64,000 bases of DNA from Spodoptera frugiperda (GCF_023101765.2 NC_064213.1:4588001-4652000); one strand, 5' to 3'; shown: positions 9,517 to 22,090, counted from the first letter of the stretch. Numbers and translations: made by a program. Notes: generated by a model not told the origin, from the sequence alone.

Positions 9517-12500
9517 CTCATCATCATCAGCCTATAGCAGTCCACTGCTGGACATAGGCCTCCCCAATTGTTCGCCACTTTGCTCTATCACTAGCGACTC
9601 GCATCCAGCTCCTGCCAGCCATCCTGCGCAGATCGTCACTCCACCTCGCCTGGGGGCGTCCTACACTACGTTTACCGAGACGCGGTCTCCACTCCAGGAC
9701 TCGCTTACCCCAACGGTTGTCGGTCCTGCGGCTAATATGGCCGGCCCACTGCCACTTCAGCTTGCTGATCCGGTGGGCTATGTCGATCACCTTGGTTCTC
9801 TGCCGAATCACTTCGTTTCGAATGCGATTTCGGAGAGAGACACCGAGCATAGCCCTTTCCATAGCCCGCTGAGCGACTTTGAGTTTGTGGACCAGTCTAG
9901 CCGTAAGTGTCCACGTTTCGGCACCGTATGTCATTACGGGTAGGACGCACTGGTTAAAGACTTTCGTCTTTAGGCACTGTGGGATTGACGATGAGAAGAC
10001 TCGACGGAGTTTTCCGAAAGCTGCCCAACCCAACTGAATTCTCCTATTCACCTCATCCTCAAAGTTGTTTCTACCTAACTGCAACGTTTGCCCGAGGTAG
10101 ACATATTTCTGAACAACTTCGAGGACGGCTCCGTGAGTCGCAATCGGTTCCGGTAGAACATGTTCATTGAACATGACCTTGGTTTTGTCCAAGTTCATCC
10201 GTAGGCCGATGCGTGCAGAGGAGTCAGCCAGGTCGTTCAGCATCCCTTGTAGGTCCTGCAGCGTTTCTGCCATTATGACGATATCATCTGCGAATCGCAA
10301 GTGAGAGATGTGTTCGCCATTGATATTGATGCCACGTCCTTTCCAGTGCAGCGTCTTGAACATATCCTCCATTGCATTAGTGAACAGTTTCGGGGATATG
10401 GCGTCCCCTTGTCTCACTCCTCGATGCAATGGTATGAGACGTGTTTGCTGATTCTGTACTTGGACGGACATAGTGGCGGCTTCGTAAAGACATCTCATCA
10501 CTTGGATGTATCGCCAATCAACCTGGCATCGCTGCAAGGACTCCAGGACAGACCAGATCTCTATCGAGTCAAAGGCCTTCTCATAGTCCACAAATGCTAG
10601 GCACAGGGGCTGATTATACTCTTCGGTTTTCTGTATAATCTGCCGCACTGTGTGGATGTGGTCTATGGTGCCGTATCCGCTCCGAAATCCAGCCTGCTCC
10701 GGTGGTTGGAATTCGTCGAGTCTTCGCGCAAGACGGTTCGTGATCACTCTTGAGAACAGCTTATAGACGTGGCTTAGAAGTGAAATGGGTCGATAGTTCT
10801 TCAGAAGGCTTTTGTCCCCTTTCTTGAAGAACAAGACGACCACACTTCTGCTCCACGCCTCTGGAGTTCTCCCTTCAAATAGGACAGCGTTAAAAAGCTT
10901 TTGGAGCTCCCTCAGTACGGGTTTGCCTCCAGCCTTTAGTAACTCTGTGGTAACGCCGTCCTCTCCAGGGGCTTTTCCATTTTTAAGCTGCCCAAGAGCA
11001 ATCTCGACTTCGCCAATGCTGACTTCTGGCAGGTCTTCAGTGAAATGGCGCGTTAATGTAGCTCTAGAGTCCTCATTTTCGGGATCAGGGCGAGATGCAT
11101 GCGAAGCGTATAACCGGCTATAGAAGTCCTCTATTTCCGAAAGAACCGCCGGCTTAGAGGCAACAACTTCTCCAGTTGCTGTGGTCAGTTTCGTCAGGTG
11201 GCTTCTGCCGAGAGATTGTACGAACACCTTAGACCCCCGATTCTGCTCGATGGCTTTTTCAATAGAAGCGGTATTAGAGCACCGGAGGTCGTGCCGCACG
11301 CGTTTGTTGATCTCCCGGTTCAGTGCTCGTTTTCCTGACGAAGTGACGGGTGGGTTTTCACGTCGTTTCCTCATCAGCCCCAGGGTCTCCTCGGAAAGTT
11401 TAGACTTCCTGCCCTTACGTCGCATGTTACAGAATCTCGTACCTTCGTCCCTGAGGACTCGAACTACATTTTCTAGGTTCTGGTTAACGTCCGTTGTGGT
11501 TTCCAAGGCAGCAAATCGGTTTTCCAGATTAAGCTGGAACGTTTCAGATCCAGTGATGGTTTGGAGCATAGTAGGTCGGAGCCTGGACTTCATCAAACGG
11601 ACACGTTCGGCTTTAAAGTCGATATTCAGAGTGCCTCGGACAAGTCTGTGATCACTGCCGGTGTTAAACCTGTTGATCACGGAGACATCTCTGAATATGT
11701 ATCGCCTGTCCGCTATGATGAAGTCGATCTCATTTTTTGTCATAGTGTCGGGGCTCCGCCAGGTCCACTTCCTTTGGGGCTGCTTTTTGAAAAACGAGTT
11801 CATCAAGAACAGCCCCTCTCGTTCGAGGAAGTTGACCAGCATCCGCCCCCTATGGTTTCTGACTCCAAAACCATGGGATCCTACTACCGATTCACTGCAA
11901 TTCTGTACTCCCACTTTAGCGTTAAAGTCTCCCATGACAACATTGTAGTGGGTCTTAGTAGTGAAGTGGAGGGCCCTCGATATGTCATCGAACATTTCCT
12001 CCACCTCATCATCTGAATGTGCCGAGGTCGGTGCGTACACTTGCACCACCTTAAGGCTGTACCTCTCGGTGAGCTTGATAATGAGGTACGCTACCCTGCT
12101 CGACACACTAGATATTTCCACAACGTTATCAGAGAGAGACTTATTGACCAGAAACCCAACGCCACCTTGGGATTGTTGGTCTCCCTCTCGGAAGTACATT
12201 AGGTGGCCGGACTCTAGGGTTACGGTGTCCTCCCCTCTCTTCGGACTTCGCTTAACCCCAGAACGTGCCACCTAATCTTCCCAAGCTCCACCTCCAGTTG
12301 CGCCAGATGCGAGTCAAGCCGTAGTGTGCGTCCGTTGTACGTCGCCAGGGTCGATTTGTTTTGGTGGCCTCCCATAACCCGGGGATTCTTCGCACCCCCT
12401 GCCCCGCCGCTACCATGACCGCCACCGTGGCCAGGCCTAGCGGGGCCGCCGGGAACTACGGGCCGCGGCCTTGTTCTTTTAAACATTGGAGGAGTTGCCC

Positions 12501-12782
12501 GTAATCGCCACGCTGGGCAGGCGGGTTGGCGATCGCAGGGCGTAAACTTCTCGCGCCAGTGATGCTGCTGCCCGTCACTGGCCTGTAATTTAGTTTACGC
12601 CTTAATAGTGATGGTTATCCCGCCATCAGTCGGTCGCCAGAGCCTCGTTCGCTAATCGGCAGGATGCACCACGGGCAGGTGAGGTTGGCATTTGGGCAAA
12701 ATGGTGGTAGTTCACCCCTTACACCCCTAATAGGCTCATAATCCAGCTATGAACTGTCACAGACCGTTGATGTGATGTGTAA
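9517..12782 (-). mobile_element. RTE-clade non-LTR retrotransposon (LINE), nearly full length
   Basis: The minus strand carries a 5' leader of about 290 bp, a single endonuclease plus reverse-transcriptase frame, and a very short 3' end: the stop codon at 9527-9529 runs straight into a TGATGATGATGA tail. An AP-type endonuclease followed by reverse transcriptase in one frame, almost no 3' UTR and a trinucleotide tail are known traits of the RTE clade. The 5' limit is placed just before the Helitron that starts at 12783. No target duplication was identified. Confidence 0.85.
9527..12486 (-). pseudogene. RTE endonuclease-reverse transcriptase, one frameshift
   Basis: The protein nicks target DNA and copies LINE RNA at the nick. 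The first frame (from the ATG at 12486) has a proline/glycine-rich start and then endonuclease residues TLATYNGRTL and the catalytic-Glu motif GLSEVRRE. The reading then shifts at a G-run (plus-strand CCCC, 12232-12235), after which a 914-codon frame continues to 9527. Within that frame: GDFNAK at about 114-119, EIDFI at 181, SDHRL at 206 (endonuclease), NYRPISLLS at 492, AFVDYEKAFD at 559, RQGDAISPKLF at 620 and the reverse-transcriptase core FADDIVIM at about 660. A C-terminal region follows (MTYGAETWTL, then a GRPQARW stretch). All catalytic residues looked for are present, so the single frameshift, if real, is the main visible defect. The plus-strand frames over 9284-12275 are shadows. Confidence 0.85.
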
Positions 12783-12939
12783 TCTATGTATATAAAAATC
12801 AAGTACTGTTTGTCAGTCTCACTAAAACTCGATTTGGCAAAGATTGGTCTTGAATTATTTGTGGAAGTTCAGGTAAGGTTTAAAAAAATGGTAAAAAAAG
12901 AATTGTTTGAGGCAGTACGAAATTTGCCGGGTCAGCTAG
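12783..12939 (+). mobile_element. Short Helitron (157 bp), plus orientation
   Basis: Host A at 12782, then the element start TCTATGTATATAAAAATC, inner CTCACTAAAACTCGATTTGG and GGTCTTGAATTATTTGTGG, then the end GCCGGGTCAGCTAG and host T at 12940. The A|TC...CTAG|T arrangement is the canonical Helitron insertion. It has no coding capacity and abuts the LINE 5' end. Confidence 0.75.
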
Positions 12940-13349
12940 TATAATATGTTTAAAACATCTCAGAAACTGTTAATGAAGATTAAATAGCCTCATTCATAAT
13001 TTTATTATCAATTAGTATGAATTTGCTTTATGTCTTCGCGACCTGAAACCATAATCTTCGTAATTCAGGTAAGATTATACGATCGATTTAACGACCTGGT
13101 TACATAAAACGGTGATTAATCTAGAACATAACATGTTTAAGGAGGTGTAGAGTGTAGGTACAGTCGCTAGCTAAATACACAAATACTTTCGATTGTTTTC
13201 ATTGGATTTCAGACTTTATAATCAGAAAAATAAAGTTGAAAATCGAATGGGAAGCAAGGATTAGATGGAGATAGCTACTATACTGAGGCATCGGTCAGGT
13301 TTTCAACAATTTAAACAAATAAAGTGATTAAACTATCTGTGTTATTGTT
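12940..13349. other. No gene seen
   Basis: AT-rich DNA between the Helitron and a SINE-I copy; no repeat partner or open frame. Confidence 0.4.
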
Positions 13350-13500
13350 GCCATTCAATGTCTTCACGATGTTTTCCTTCACCGTTTATCAGTGGTGTCT
13401 AAGTAATAGAAAAGTCACATTGGTACCGTTGGTAAGCTTCGAATCCGCACCCTTATGCATGAGAAGCGGGCGTCTTAAACCCCTGGTCTTCCAGTACACA
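13350..13500 (-). mobile_element. SINE-I copy
   Basis: The plus strand has TTTTCCTTCACCGTTTATCAG, GTGGTGTCTAAGTAATAG, GTCACATTGGTACCG and then the tRNA-like part with AAGCTTCGAATCCGC and GAAGCGGGCGTCTTAAACC. The same order occurs at 18055-18190. Orientation is right to left, with the tRNA-like head on the right. Confidence 0.65.
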
Positions 13501-14204
13501 TTAAAGGCATAATCGAAGATTTAGTGTCATTGATGGAACCCTTAACTTAACATTAACAATAGTCATCGAAAGAAGTTAAATGAAAATGTGAGATAACAAA
13601 GAATATATAGTATTAAAAAAAACATAATACACAGGCTTGAATACAACCTGATAAATTGACCTACTTTTAAAAGAGCTATAAATAAAAACAGTAACAAACT
13701 ATTGACCTCATTGAGGGTACTTTTTTTGCTCGTTAGAAGAAAATAAATGTTACCGATGTCCAATTAAAAATTGTTATTTGATACTCGATTTTGTTCAAAG
13801 CTTTATTTTATACGTACAGGCTTTAAATTAAATGCCAAAAAAACAGCGTAAAATGTAAATTTAAAATAAATTTATTCATTAATAACAAAAAAGGAACCTG
13901 TTTATTTTTCTTTTAGAAGAACGTATGTACGTGAAATTTTGTCTGAAATTCTATTTCTAGCTGACGAGAGAGAGTGGTTTTTTGTGTAAGTATTACGAGG
14001 TGCTTGTTTTTCTTTTTATTTTGTTTGTTTTAAAAATATTCTCAGTAATGAAACAGCTTTTTAGTTTAAGTAACACCAGTGTTAGATAAAACAAAGGTGT
14101 TAGGTAATTGTTACACTTGCAACCGCTAAGAAAATAGTGTTTTTGTGAAAATGAGACTTGTATTATCGTAGAGTAGGTTAGTATTTATTTGCCAATTTTC
14201 TACC
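13501..14204. other. No gene seen
   Basis: AT-rich. The minus-strand 66-codon frame at 13563-13763 is hydrophobic, low in complexity and not supported by any motif. Confidence 0.4.
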
Positions 14205-15035
14205 TCTATACAGGGTGACTTTGAATTCGACGTATTCCTCTCGGGAGGTGATAATACAACTAATTTCCTACAAAAATAGCCCTGAGGTGCTTGGGCGGAA
14301 AGTGGCTAGTTTCTGAGATATTCAACATTTTTGGTTTTCGTAAAAAAATCCCGAATTGATTACAAAAACATCAATAAATAAAAAAATACTGGTTGGATTT
14401 TAGTAGTTTTAGTTTTAATCAGTTGCCAATACCTCAGTTATCATTTATAAATACTAATAATGGCAGAAATATCATTCGTTTTAAAATAGCAAGTAATTTT
14501 CTATGAAATTTTGTTTTGTTTCACTAATTTGGTCAATAGATAACTGGATTTATTTCGAAAAAAATATATGACACTAAGCGTACAAACTATTAGAAAAACT
14601 TCCTTGGTTTATTAGCTACCCAGAAACGTCAAATTATTTACAAAATTCCCAAAAACTAATGAATTAATTGATGATAAGTAGAGTGTAAAGAGAAAAGTGC
14701 AATTTCAAAAACATCATAATTTGCAAAATTTTGTTCAGAATGATCTTCCCTACGACGAATACATGCCCGAACACACTTCCTTATCTCTATGACGGTCATT
14801 CTTGAACTGAATATGCGTCTTATTTCGTAATTATCTTCAAATATGTTTCGGAGAAGAATTACGATACGGGGCCAATTCCTTTTGTATAAACAAGGGACTT
14901 CATGTAAAAATCAACCAGCGTTAGGTTCTGGTCATTGTGCATGCCATTTAGTTGGACCGCCCTACTAATCCAATGCCTGAGAATCAATGTTTTCGACCAT
15001 TGCACAGTAGTTCGATAATGCACTTGACAATCGTC
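14205..15035 (-). mobile_element. Decayed DNA transposon with a mariner/Tc-like transposase remnant
   Basis: The left end is TATACAGGGTGACTTTGAA (14207 on), a terminus common in insect DNA elements. On the minus strand, broken frames still give LTLVDFYMKSLVY (about 14935-14883), reminiscent of the SPDLxPLDFxLWGxxKSxVY segment of mariner-like transposases, and further on CVRACIRRREDHSEQNF (about 14780-14720), like their C-terminal tail. Many stops and frameshifts interrupt it. The right terminus was not found. The family is inferred from these two scraps. Confidence 0.45.
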
Positions 15036-15579
15036 ATGTCGTATGAAATCCTAATTGCAAACTAAACATAGGGTCATGTTAAATGCAAGACATATTTTTT
15101 TTGAGATCGTACACCATTCCAGAATTATTATAAATTTTTTGAATCCTAATAATTGCAACATGCAAGTAACTGCGTGTTTTAATTTAACTGAAGATAAACA
15201 CGGTCTAAAGGTTAACTCGAATCCCGGGTCTATGAATCTTCTTTTTGATAGACAATCGTATTTGTAACTACCATAATTATACCAACATTGCAGACCAAAG
15301 AGTCATTTCCCAAGAGAAATAATTTTAATAAAATAAAATATTATAACAGTTACTAAAATACATTAACTTTAACTACAAACAGAATACAATATAAAAACAA
15401 TAAGACCTAACAGTCAAACTATAAAGTTTTGTTGGGCATCAAGCTAGATTATATGAGTAAGTCATGGCCTTGTACCTTTTCATTATATAAAATATATAAT
15501 AATAACATAATAACAGCTGTTAAAATCTCTATCTCCAAGACTAAATACAAAATAAACTATAAAATCCTATCCAGCCTAT
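15036..15579. other. No gene seen; A/T-rich low-complexity DNA
   Basis: 15310-15560 is dominated by AATAAAATAAAATATTATAA-like sequence without a tandem period. The 70-codon frame at 15055-15267 has no recognisable content. Confidence 0.4.
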
Positions 15580-15835
15580 CTGGCCTGTTTACAATTCTGG
15601 AATAATTTATCAAATCTCGCTACTAAGGGAGCTATACAATTTTAATGAACCCTCATTTCTGTCTACAAGAATGATTAAAGCCCTTGAATATCTTAATCCC
15701 TTAATATACTAACCCTCAAAGGTCAGTAACGCACTTGTAACGCCTCTAGTGTTTTGGGTGTCCGTGGGCGGCGGCGATTACTTACCATCGGGTGATCCGT
15801 AAGCTCGTTTACTAAATATACCTTAAAGCAAATCT
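15580..15835 (+). repeat. Repeat-C copy (non-LTR/SINE-like 3' end)
   Basis: Contains AACCCTCAAAGGTCAGTAAC, GCACTTGTAACGCCTCTAG, GTTTTGGGTGTCCGTGGG, CGGCGGCGATTACTTACC and GGTGATCCGTAAGCTCGTTT. The best copy is at 40728-41033, with others at 24078-24335, 43017-43135 and 57345-57556. The end ATACCTTAAAG replaces the usual ATACCATAAAAAAA tail, so this copy is 3'-worn. Confidence 0.7.
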
Positions 15836-17150
15836 TAGAAGAAAAATCATTTTCAAAATTATGTACGTCTAATTAAGTAGATAATATCTCAATCAGTAAT
15901 AAATACATAGTAATTATTTGAATAATTCTACAACTGGAGCGACAACGTATGACGTGTATTCTTGCACAATACAACGGTGTAAGTATCAGGTAACACTAGT
16001 GCCGAGGAGTTAAACGTGTGGTGTCTCTCTCTCTTAAGAGCAGCCATCGCCTTTGTCTAGTCTTACTAGGTAATAATTCTTCCTCTATCGTCTCGTCTCG
16101 TTTTATTAGCCCACAATTTACTCAGAAGCTCAATTGAGATTTGTCTTGTCAACTTAATACTTATCCCTTGTACCTGATAGTGATACAATCTGTATCAGTA
16201 CACTACTAGACAGACTTCTTCTATACTTAATTATACATAACCTTTGGGCTAACAATCAGATAAACTTTTAGTTTTAATTGCGCTTGTAGATATCTTTTCA
16301 GTATGGTCTATGTAGCATCACCCTCCCGCCCGCAAATAAATGCTCGCGCAGCATATGTAGGTGCAATACAAAAACCCAAGCAACAAAACACTCGAAGCAC
16401 ACTCTACATATGTCACGCTCCTCCACAAAGCATTTTCAGGAGATGTCGACTCGAAAATTATTTTCGTGCTGCGGGAGCCGCCGACAATAGGAATAAAAAA
16501 TAAAAATTCAATAAAAATCTGATCGTTAATGTAGCATGAATTTCTGCAAAGTAACGCCTGATTCTATTCTGTGTTATAACCTCCATGTTCAGCCTAAGAG
16601 CCGAGTCAGAGATCGCAACTTAAAATGTTAAAATTTATCAGAAAGTGTTATTGCTTAGTTTCCTATATGTATGTCAACAACTTCAACAATGAGATTATAA
16701 GTATCTTTATAAGTAGTCGGATCATACAAGTATTCTTCTTAAATCTAAAAAGTATTTTTTTTTTGTAACAAACTTTCTTAACCAAAATATCTACCTAAAA
16801 TAAAAATAACTAACAAGTTTGTTTATCCACGTGTATTCCAGATTATTCGATGTTGTTATATAAAAAAGGAAAAGTAATATACCTACCTACCATCTTATCC
16901 ATATCACCTACGCTTTCATTCAAAATCAAGGGATTTTCAAGGAGTATAAAGGACTCTTGGCAAGATTCAATGTCAAGAAGAAAGCTGAGGGTTTCAACAA
17001 TAGCCGATGAGATATTAAGAGTTCAGTGAAGCGTTTCTTAGTATATCAGTAGCTCGGTCAATGACCTAGTATACGATTGTTGGATAAAGCTGTGATTGAA
17101 AAAGGGTTTGTTATTATTTTGTGTTACCAATGAAAGTAGTGCTTTCCTTC
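15836..17150. other. No confirmed gene; one GC-richer block at 16303-16500
   Basis: 16303-16503 is a 66-codon plus-strand frame. An acceptor-like TATCTTTTCAG lies just before its ATG and AATAAAAAATAAAAA just after its stop. The protein (MVYVASPSRPQ...NRNKK) matches nothing I recognise and no partner exon was found. It could be a terminal exon, a conserved non-coding block or chance. The remainder is featureless. Confidence 0.3.
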
Positions 17151-17310
17151 ATTTTTTTATGGAGGCAAACGAGCTGACGGATCTCCTGTATCCTTAAAAT
17201 GTGTGTTTGTTTTACGTTTAAAGTATTTATAAGGCCATTCAGAGTGCCGTACGCGCTCCGTTTCGATTACTTTAAACGTAAAGCAAACTGGTACTAAGGT
17301 TACTGATAGT
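17151..17310 (-). repeat. Repeat-C stub next to a worn palindromic MITE half
   Basis: 17153-17195 (TTTTTTATGGAGGCAAACGAG, CTGACGGATCTCC) is the reversed 3' end of Repeat-C. 17225-17310 (CATTCAGAGTGCCGTACGCG, TTTAAACGTAAAGCAAACTG, GTACTAAGG) shares its end with the palindromic family at 34105-34235, which reads TTTAAACGTAAAGCAAACTC. Confidence 0.5.
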
Positions 17311-18054
17311 AAGCGATCAGCGTCGCCCATGGTCACCTGCAACACCAGAAGAGATTTATTTTATACCATATTTTACTGGTGATCATTGAAGAAATGTACC
17401 TATAGTAATCACCACCTTCGCACTTTAGCCATAGGCACATAATATAGGGTTATATTTTGACGACAAACTTTTCTTTAATGTACTTCAAAAAGTGTAGTAG
17501 CTATATGAATTTAAAGCAAATACTAAATGATATTTCCTAAATATTCTAAAACATGGTGAAACAGTCTAAATTTCAGAACACAAAATCGTAACGTCTCATA
17601 TTTTATCAAAATGATTTTCTCATTTGAAAACAATGTCGGGCAAAAGTCGTCCTTTAAATTTGTCCCTAGCGTATTTCATATACGTTCAGAACAAATACAG
17701 TATGCATTTATTAATTCAGAACTTAAACATGCCCCAAGCTTCGCAATTTAACTGCCAAACGTTGTGTATTCATACGTCCACGTACGTAAAACAAAGTTTT
17801 TAAAAACAAAACAAAGGAACATACAACGGTAATGTTAAAATGAATTTGAATAAATTGTGATTTTTTTGAGGAATTCATTGATATTCTTTTATTTTGTGTA
17901 TTTGATATTGTCGAGTGGTGCGATGGTAGAAAATGGCCATAATATCAAACAATTCCGTGGATCACAACTCATTACGCATTAACCACCACGTTTGTTCAAT
18001 ACGTGTTGGCGATTGGCGATTTCAAACTTATAATTAGAAATTATAAACCCAGGT
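17311..18054. other. No gene seen
   Basis: AT-rich, no repeat partner noticed, no long frame. Confidence 0.4.
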
Positions 18055-18190
18055 TTTATTTTCCTTCACCATTTGCCAGTGGTGTCTAAATAATCTTAGA
18101 AAGTACATGTAACTCGAAAAAGGTCACATTGGTACTTGCCGTTGTGAGGCATCTTATATCTCCAGATCACCACGACGCAACCTAACAGTA
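18055..18190 (-). mobile_element. SINE-I copy
   Basis: TTTTCCTTCACCATTTGCCAG, GTGGTGTCTAAATAATCTTAG, GTCACATTGGTACTTGCCG and TCTCCAGATCACCACGACG repeat the order of the copy at 2815-2950. The tRNA-like head is on the right. Confidence 0.65.
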
Positions 18191-18280
18191 ATACCCAATC
18201 AAAAACACATTATTTTTATAAAAACAAAAAACCATCTACCAACCAATTACAGCGATTAGGAAAGCAACACAAACAAAGTT

Positions 18281-18535
18281 TTTTTTTTTTTTTTTTTTTT
18301 GAGGGGGGAAAATCATCCAATGACTTTTCTCGCCTTGGGCGAGGCGAGAGGGAGTGTCAGACTCTTACTGACTAAAAACCACCCCGTTCCTTCTCCTGCC
18401 TTTCGAGCCGGAGCCCCGGTAAACCCGCTAGGTTGTCCGCAGCTCCGGATTAGGCATCAGCCCTATTGGGCCCCATCTGTGGTGGTCTGATGGCTCTTTG
18501 AGGCGCGCGCGGAACGCGACGCGCCGCACGCACGG
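18281..18535 (-). mobile_element. Complete SINE-B with a perfect 15-bp target duplication
   Basis: AACACAAACAAAGTT occurs at 18266-18280 and again at 18536-18550, exactly bounding the element. On the minus strand it starts with a GC-rich head (CGTGCGTGCGGCGCGTCG, then CACAGATGGGGCCCAATAGG), goes through CCGGAGCTGCGGACAACC, GGAACGGGGTGG, the TCAGTAAGAGTCTGACAC block and GCCTCGCCCAAGGCGAG, and ends in about 20 A residues. The perfect duplication indicates a recent insertion. This copy defines the full SINE-B unit; all others in the window lack some of the head. I see no convincing tRNA box A/B in the head, so its polymerase III promoter source is unclear. Confidence 0.9.
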
Positions 18536-18589
18536 AACACAAACAAAGTTACCGTCATCTTGTACAATAGTAACATCAGTTCTACCCAT

Positions 18590-18727
18590 TCAGAGATCGG
18601 CTTGACGTTCATAAGCTACCTATGTGTGGCAATGATAAACGACCTAGCGGCGCTGCGGCCGAACTGAATGTCGAGCCATCTTTTGTATGAACTGTGAACG
18701 TTTGTGCACCCTGTATAGTACAGGGTG
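18590..18727. repeat. Abutting CACCCTGTA / TACAGGGTG element ends
   Basis: 18707-18727 reads CACCCTGTATAGTACAGGGTG: two copies of the TACAGGGTG terminus back to back around TAG. The same terminus starts the decayed transposon at 14207. The left side (CGGCGCTGCGGCCGAACTG, GAGCCATCTTTTGTATG) is presumably the inner part of one such element. Confidence 0.45.
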
Positions 18728-18845
18728 AACGCTTCTCTTATTTGTCTAAGCGTAAATTACTGTCCGTTGAAGGTTGTTGTATGTCTTCTTATTATTATTA
18801 GTGAATAGTTTCGGTATAGATTTTAGTTTAATAATATTAATTATA

Positions 18846-19045
18846 GGTTTCACCCGCTCTGCTTGGCTCCTATTGATCATAGCTTGATGTTTTAGTTTTT
18901 TTAGCCTATAGCCTTCCTCGATAAATGCACTATTCAACACAAAAAGAATTATTCAAATCGGACCAGTAGTTCTGGAGACTAGCGCGTTCAAACAACCAAA
19001 CAAACTCTTGAGCTTTATAATATTAGTATAGTATAGAAGTATAGA
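18846..19045 (-). mobile_element. Helitron copy, 3' end not resolved
   Basis: On the minus strand it begins A|TCTATACTTCTATACTATAC (TC at 19045-19044), then ATTATAAAGCTCAAGAG, GCGCTAGTCTCCAGAACTAC, AATTATTCTTTTTGTGTTG and CCAATAGGAGCCAAGCAGAG. The same order is seen in the Helitron inside the amylase gene (63505-63698). Past GCAGAGCGGGTGAAACC no hairpin plus CTAG end appears, so the 3' end is lost or replaced. Confidence 0.6.
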
Positions 19046-19618
19046 TTAGTATAGATTAGTGCGATTAGATTAGATACATTAAAATGTGGAGTTTGATCCC
19101 AAAATCTAAGTGTTTGGTTTTCAGAAAACTTTTGTAGTTGCAAATAATCGTAAATTATGTCCGAGTATAATAATAATACAATTATTTGTAGATTCGATTA
19201 CATCGTTATTACATAAAACTCATAATAATCGATTAAAAGTGGAAGTTATATGTATGTATAATAAGCTAGGCGTTTTTGCTCGCGTGGATTACGGTCTCTG
19301 TAACTAATAAAAATAGCGTAAGTTACTTCTTAGTACATTAGGCTACCTATCAATAAAATTCTCGTCAAAAACGGTCCAGCTATTTTAGAGATTACCCAGA
19401 ACAAACAAACAAACAGACAGACACAAAAATAGTAAAAAATATTATTTTGTTATATGTATCGTATGTACCTACATTGTATGTAGTTAACGGATATATCAAT
19501 ACACAAACAAACACTATTTTTTTTTTACTAGTCTAGTCTATCTATTCACCTCTGCTCACCCTTTCAAAGATTCAACTACGAACCATAAGTATGTAAGCCG
19601 TCAAACAAAAATACAGAA

Positions 19619-20278
19619 CACAATAATAAGCAACAAATCGTAATTATTATTGAGTACGAGTGAAGGCTCGATCAATGAGCCGACATGTGACACGTCCCAC
19701 GTCAATTGCAGGTTATGAAACACAGCCTGAACACTTTAGCCTGTTGCATTATACATTATCCAATATGCTTGCACCAATGAATGAATATTGTTTTTGATGA
19801 ACATTTGTTTGTCAGTTTATTTATTTCATAAATGTTTGGAATGAAGTTCCTTATCGTATGGTACGTTTGCTAAAGGTAAGCGTTCACAGACTCGCATCGT
19901 ACGCATCACACGCATTCCGTATGATGTCATTGGTACGCATCGCATGTAGGCATTGCCGATCATGCGGTCCGTACGATGCGGATCAGTGGACGCAGTTGTA
20001 TGAACAAACAAAAAAATAGACCACAATAATAAGCAACAAATCGTAGGTAATTATTATTGAGTACAAGTGAAGGCTCGATCAATGAGCCGACATGTGACAC
20101 GTCCCACGTCAATTGCAGGTTATGAAACACAGCCTGAACACTTTAGCCTGTTGCATTATACATTATCCAATATGCTTGCACCAATGAATGAATATTGTTT
20201 TTGACGGGTTTGTCATTTTATTTATTTCATAGATTTTTGGAATGAAGTTACTTATTGCACGATATGCTGGCTAAAGGC
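19619..20278. repeat. Direct tandem duplication, period about 403 bp
   Basis: The block starting CACAATAATAAGCAACAAAT at 19619 recurs at 20022. Long stretches are identical, for example GAAGGCTCGATCAATGAGCC and GGTTATGAAACACAGCCTG, through TGAATATTGTTTTTGA and TTTGGAATGAAGTT. The two copies differ by a 4-base GGTA insertion and a few indels, so the duplication is fairly young. Confidence 0.8.
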
Positions 20279-20470
20279 ACGTACGCATTGCACGCATCGC
20301 ACGCAACGGATTTTAGTTTGTCTTGTATAGAAACTCATACAACTGCGTTCACTGATCCGCATCGTACGGACCGCATCATCAGCAATGCCTAAATGCGATG
20401 CGTACTGATGACATCATATGGAATGCGTACGATGCGAACGACGTGGGTCTGTGGACGTTTGCTTACGAGC
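19860..20470. mobile_element. Two inverted copies of a CGTACGATGCG-rich MITE
   Basis: 19870-20010 contains TCGCATCGTACGCATCACAC, GCATTGCCGATCATGCGG and CGTACGATGCGGATCAG. 20318-20470 is the same material inverted: CTGATCCGCATCGTACGG, GCATCATCAGCAATGCC and GGAATGCGTACGATGCG. Each copy is itself rich in CGTACG palindromes. The pair overlaps the tandem duplication, giving a complex direct plus inverted layout. The minus-strand frame at 19826-20026 comes from this repeat and is not a gene. Confidence 0.6.
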
Positions 20471-20477
20471 GTCACAC

Positions 20478-22090
<1,613 letters not shown>

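Noticed and set aside
9284..12275. Plus-strand open frames of 60-219 codons
   Set aside because: They lie opposite the LINE reverse-transcriptase frame and are its shadows.
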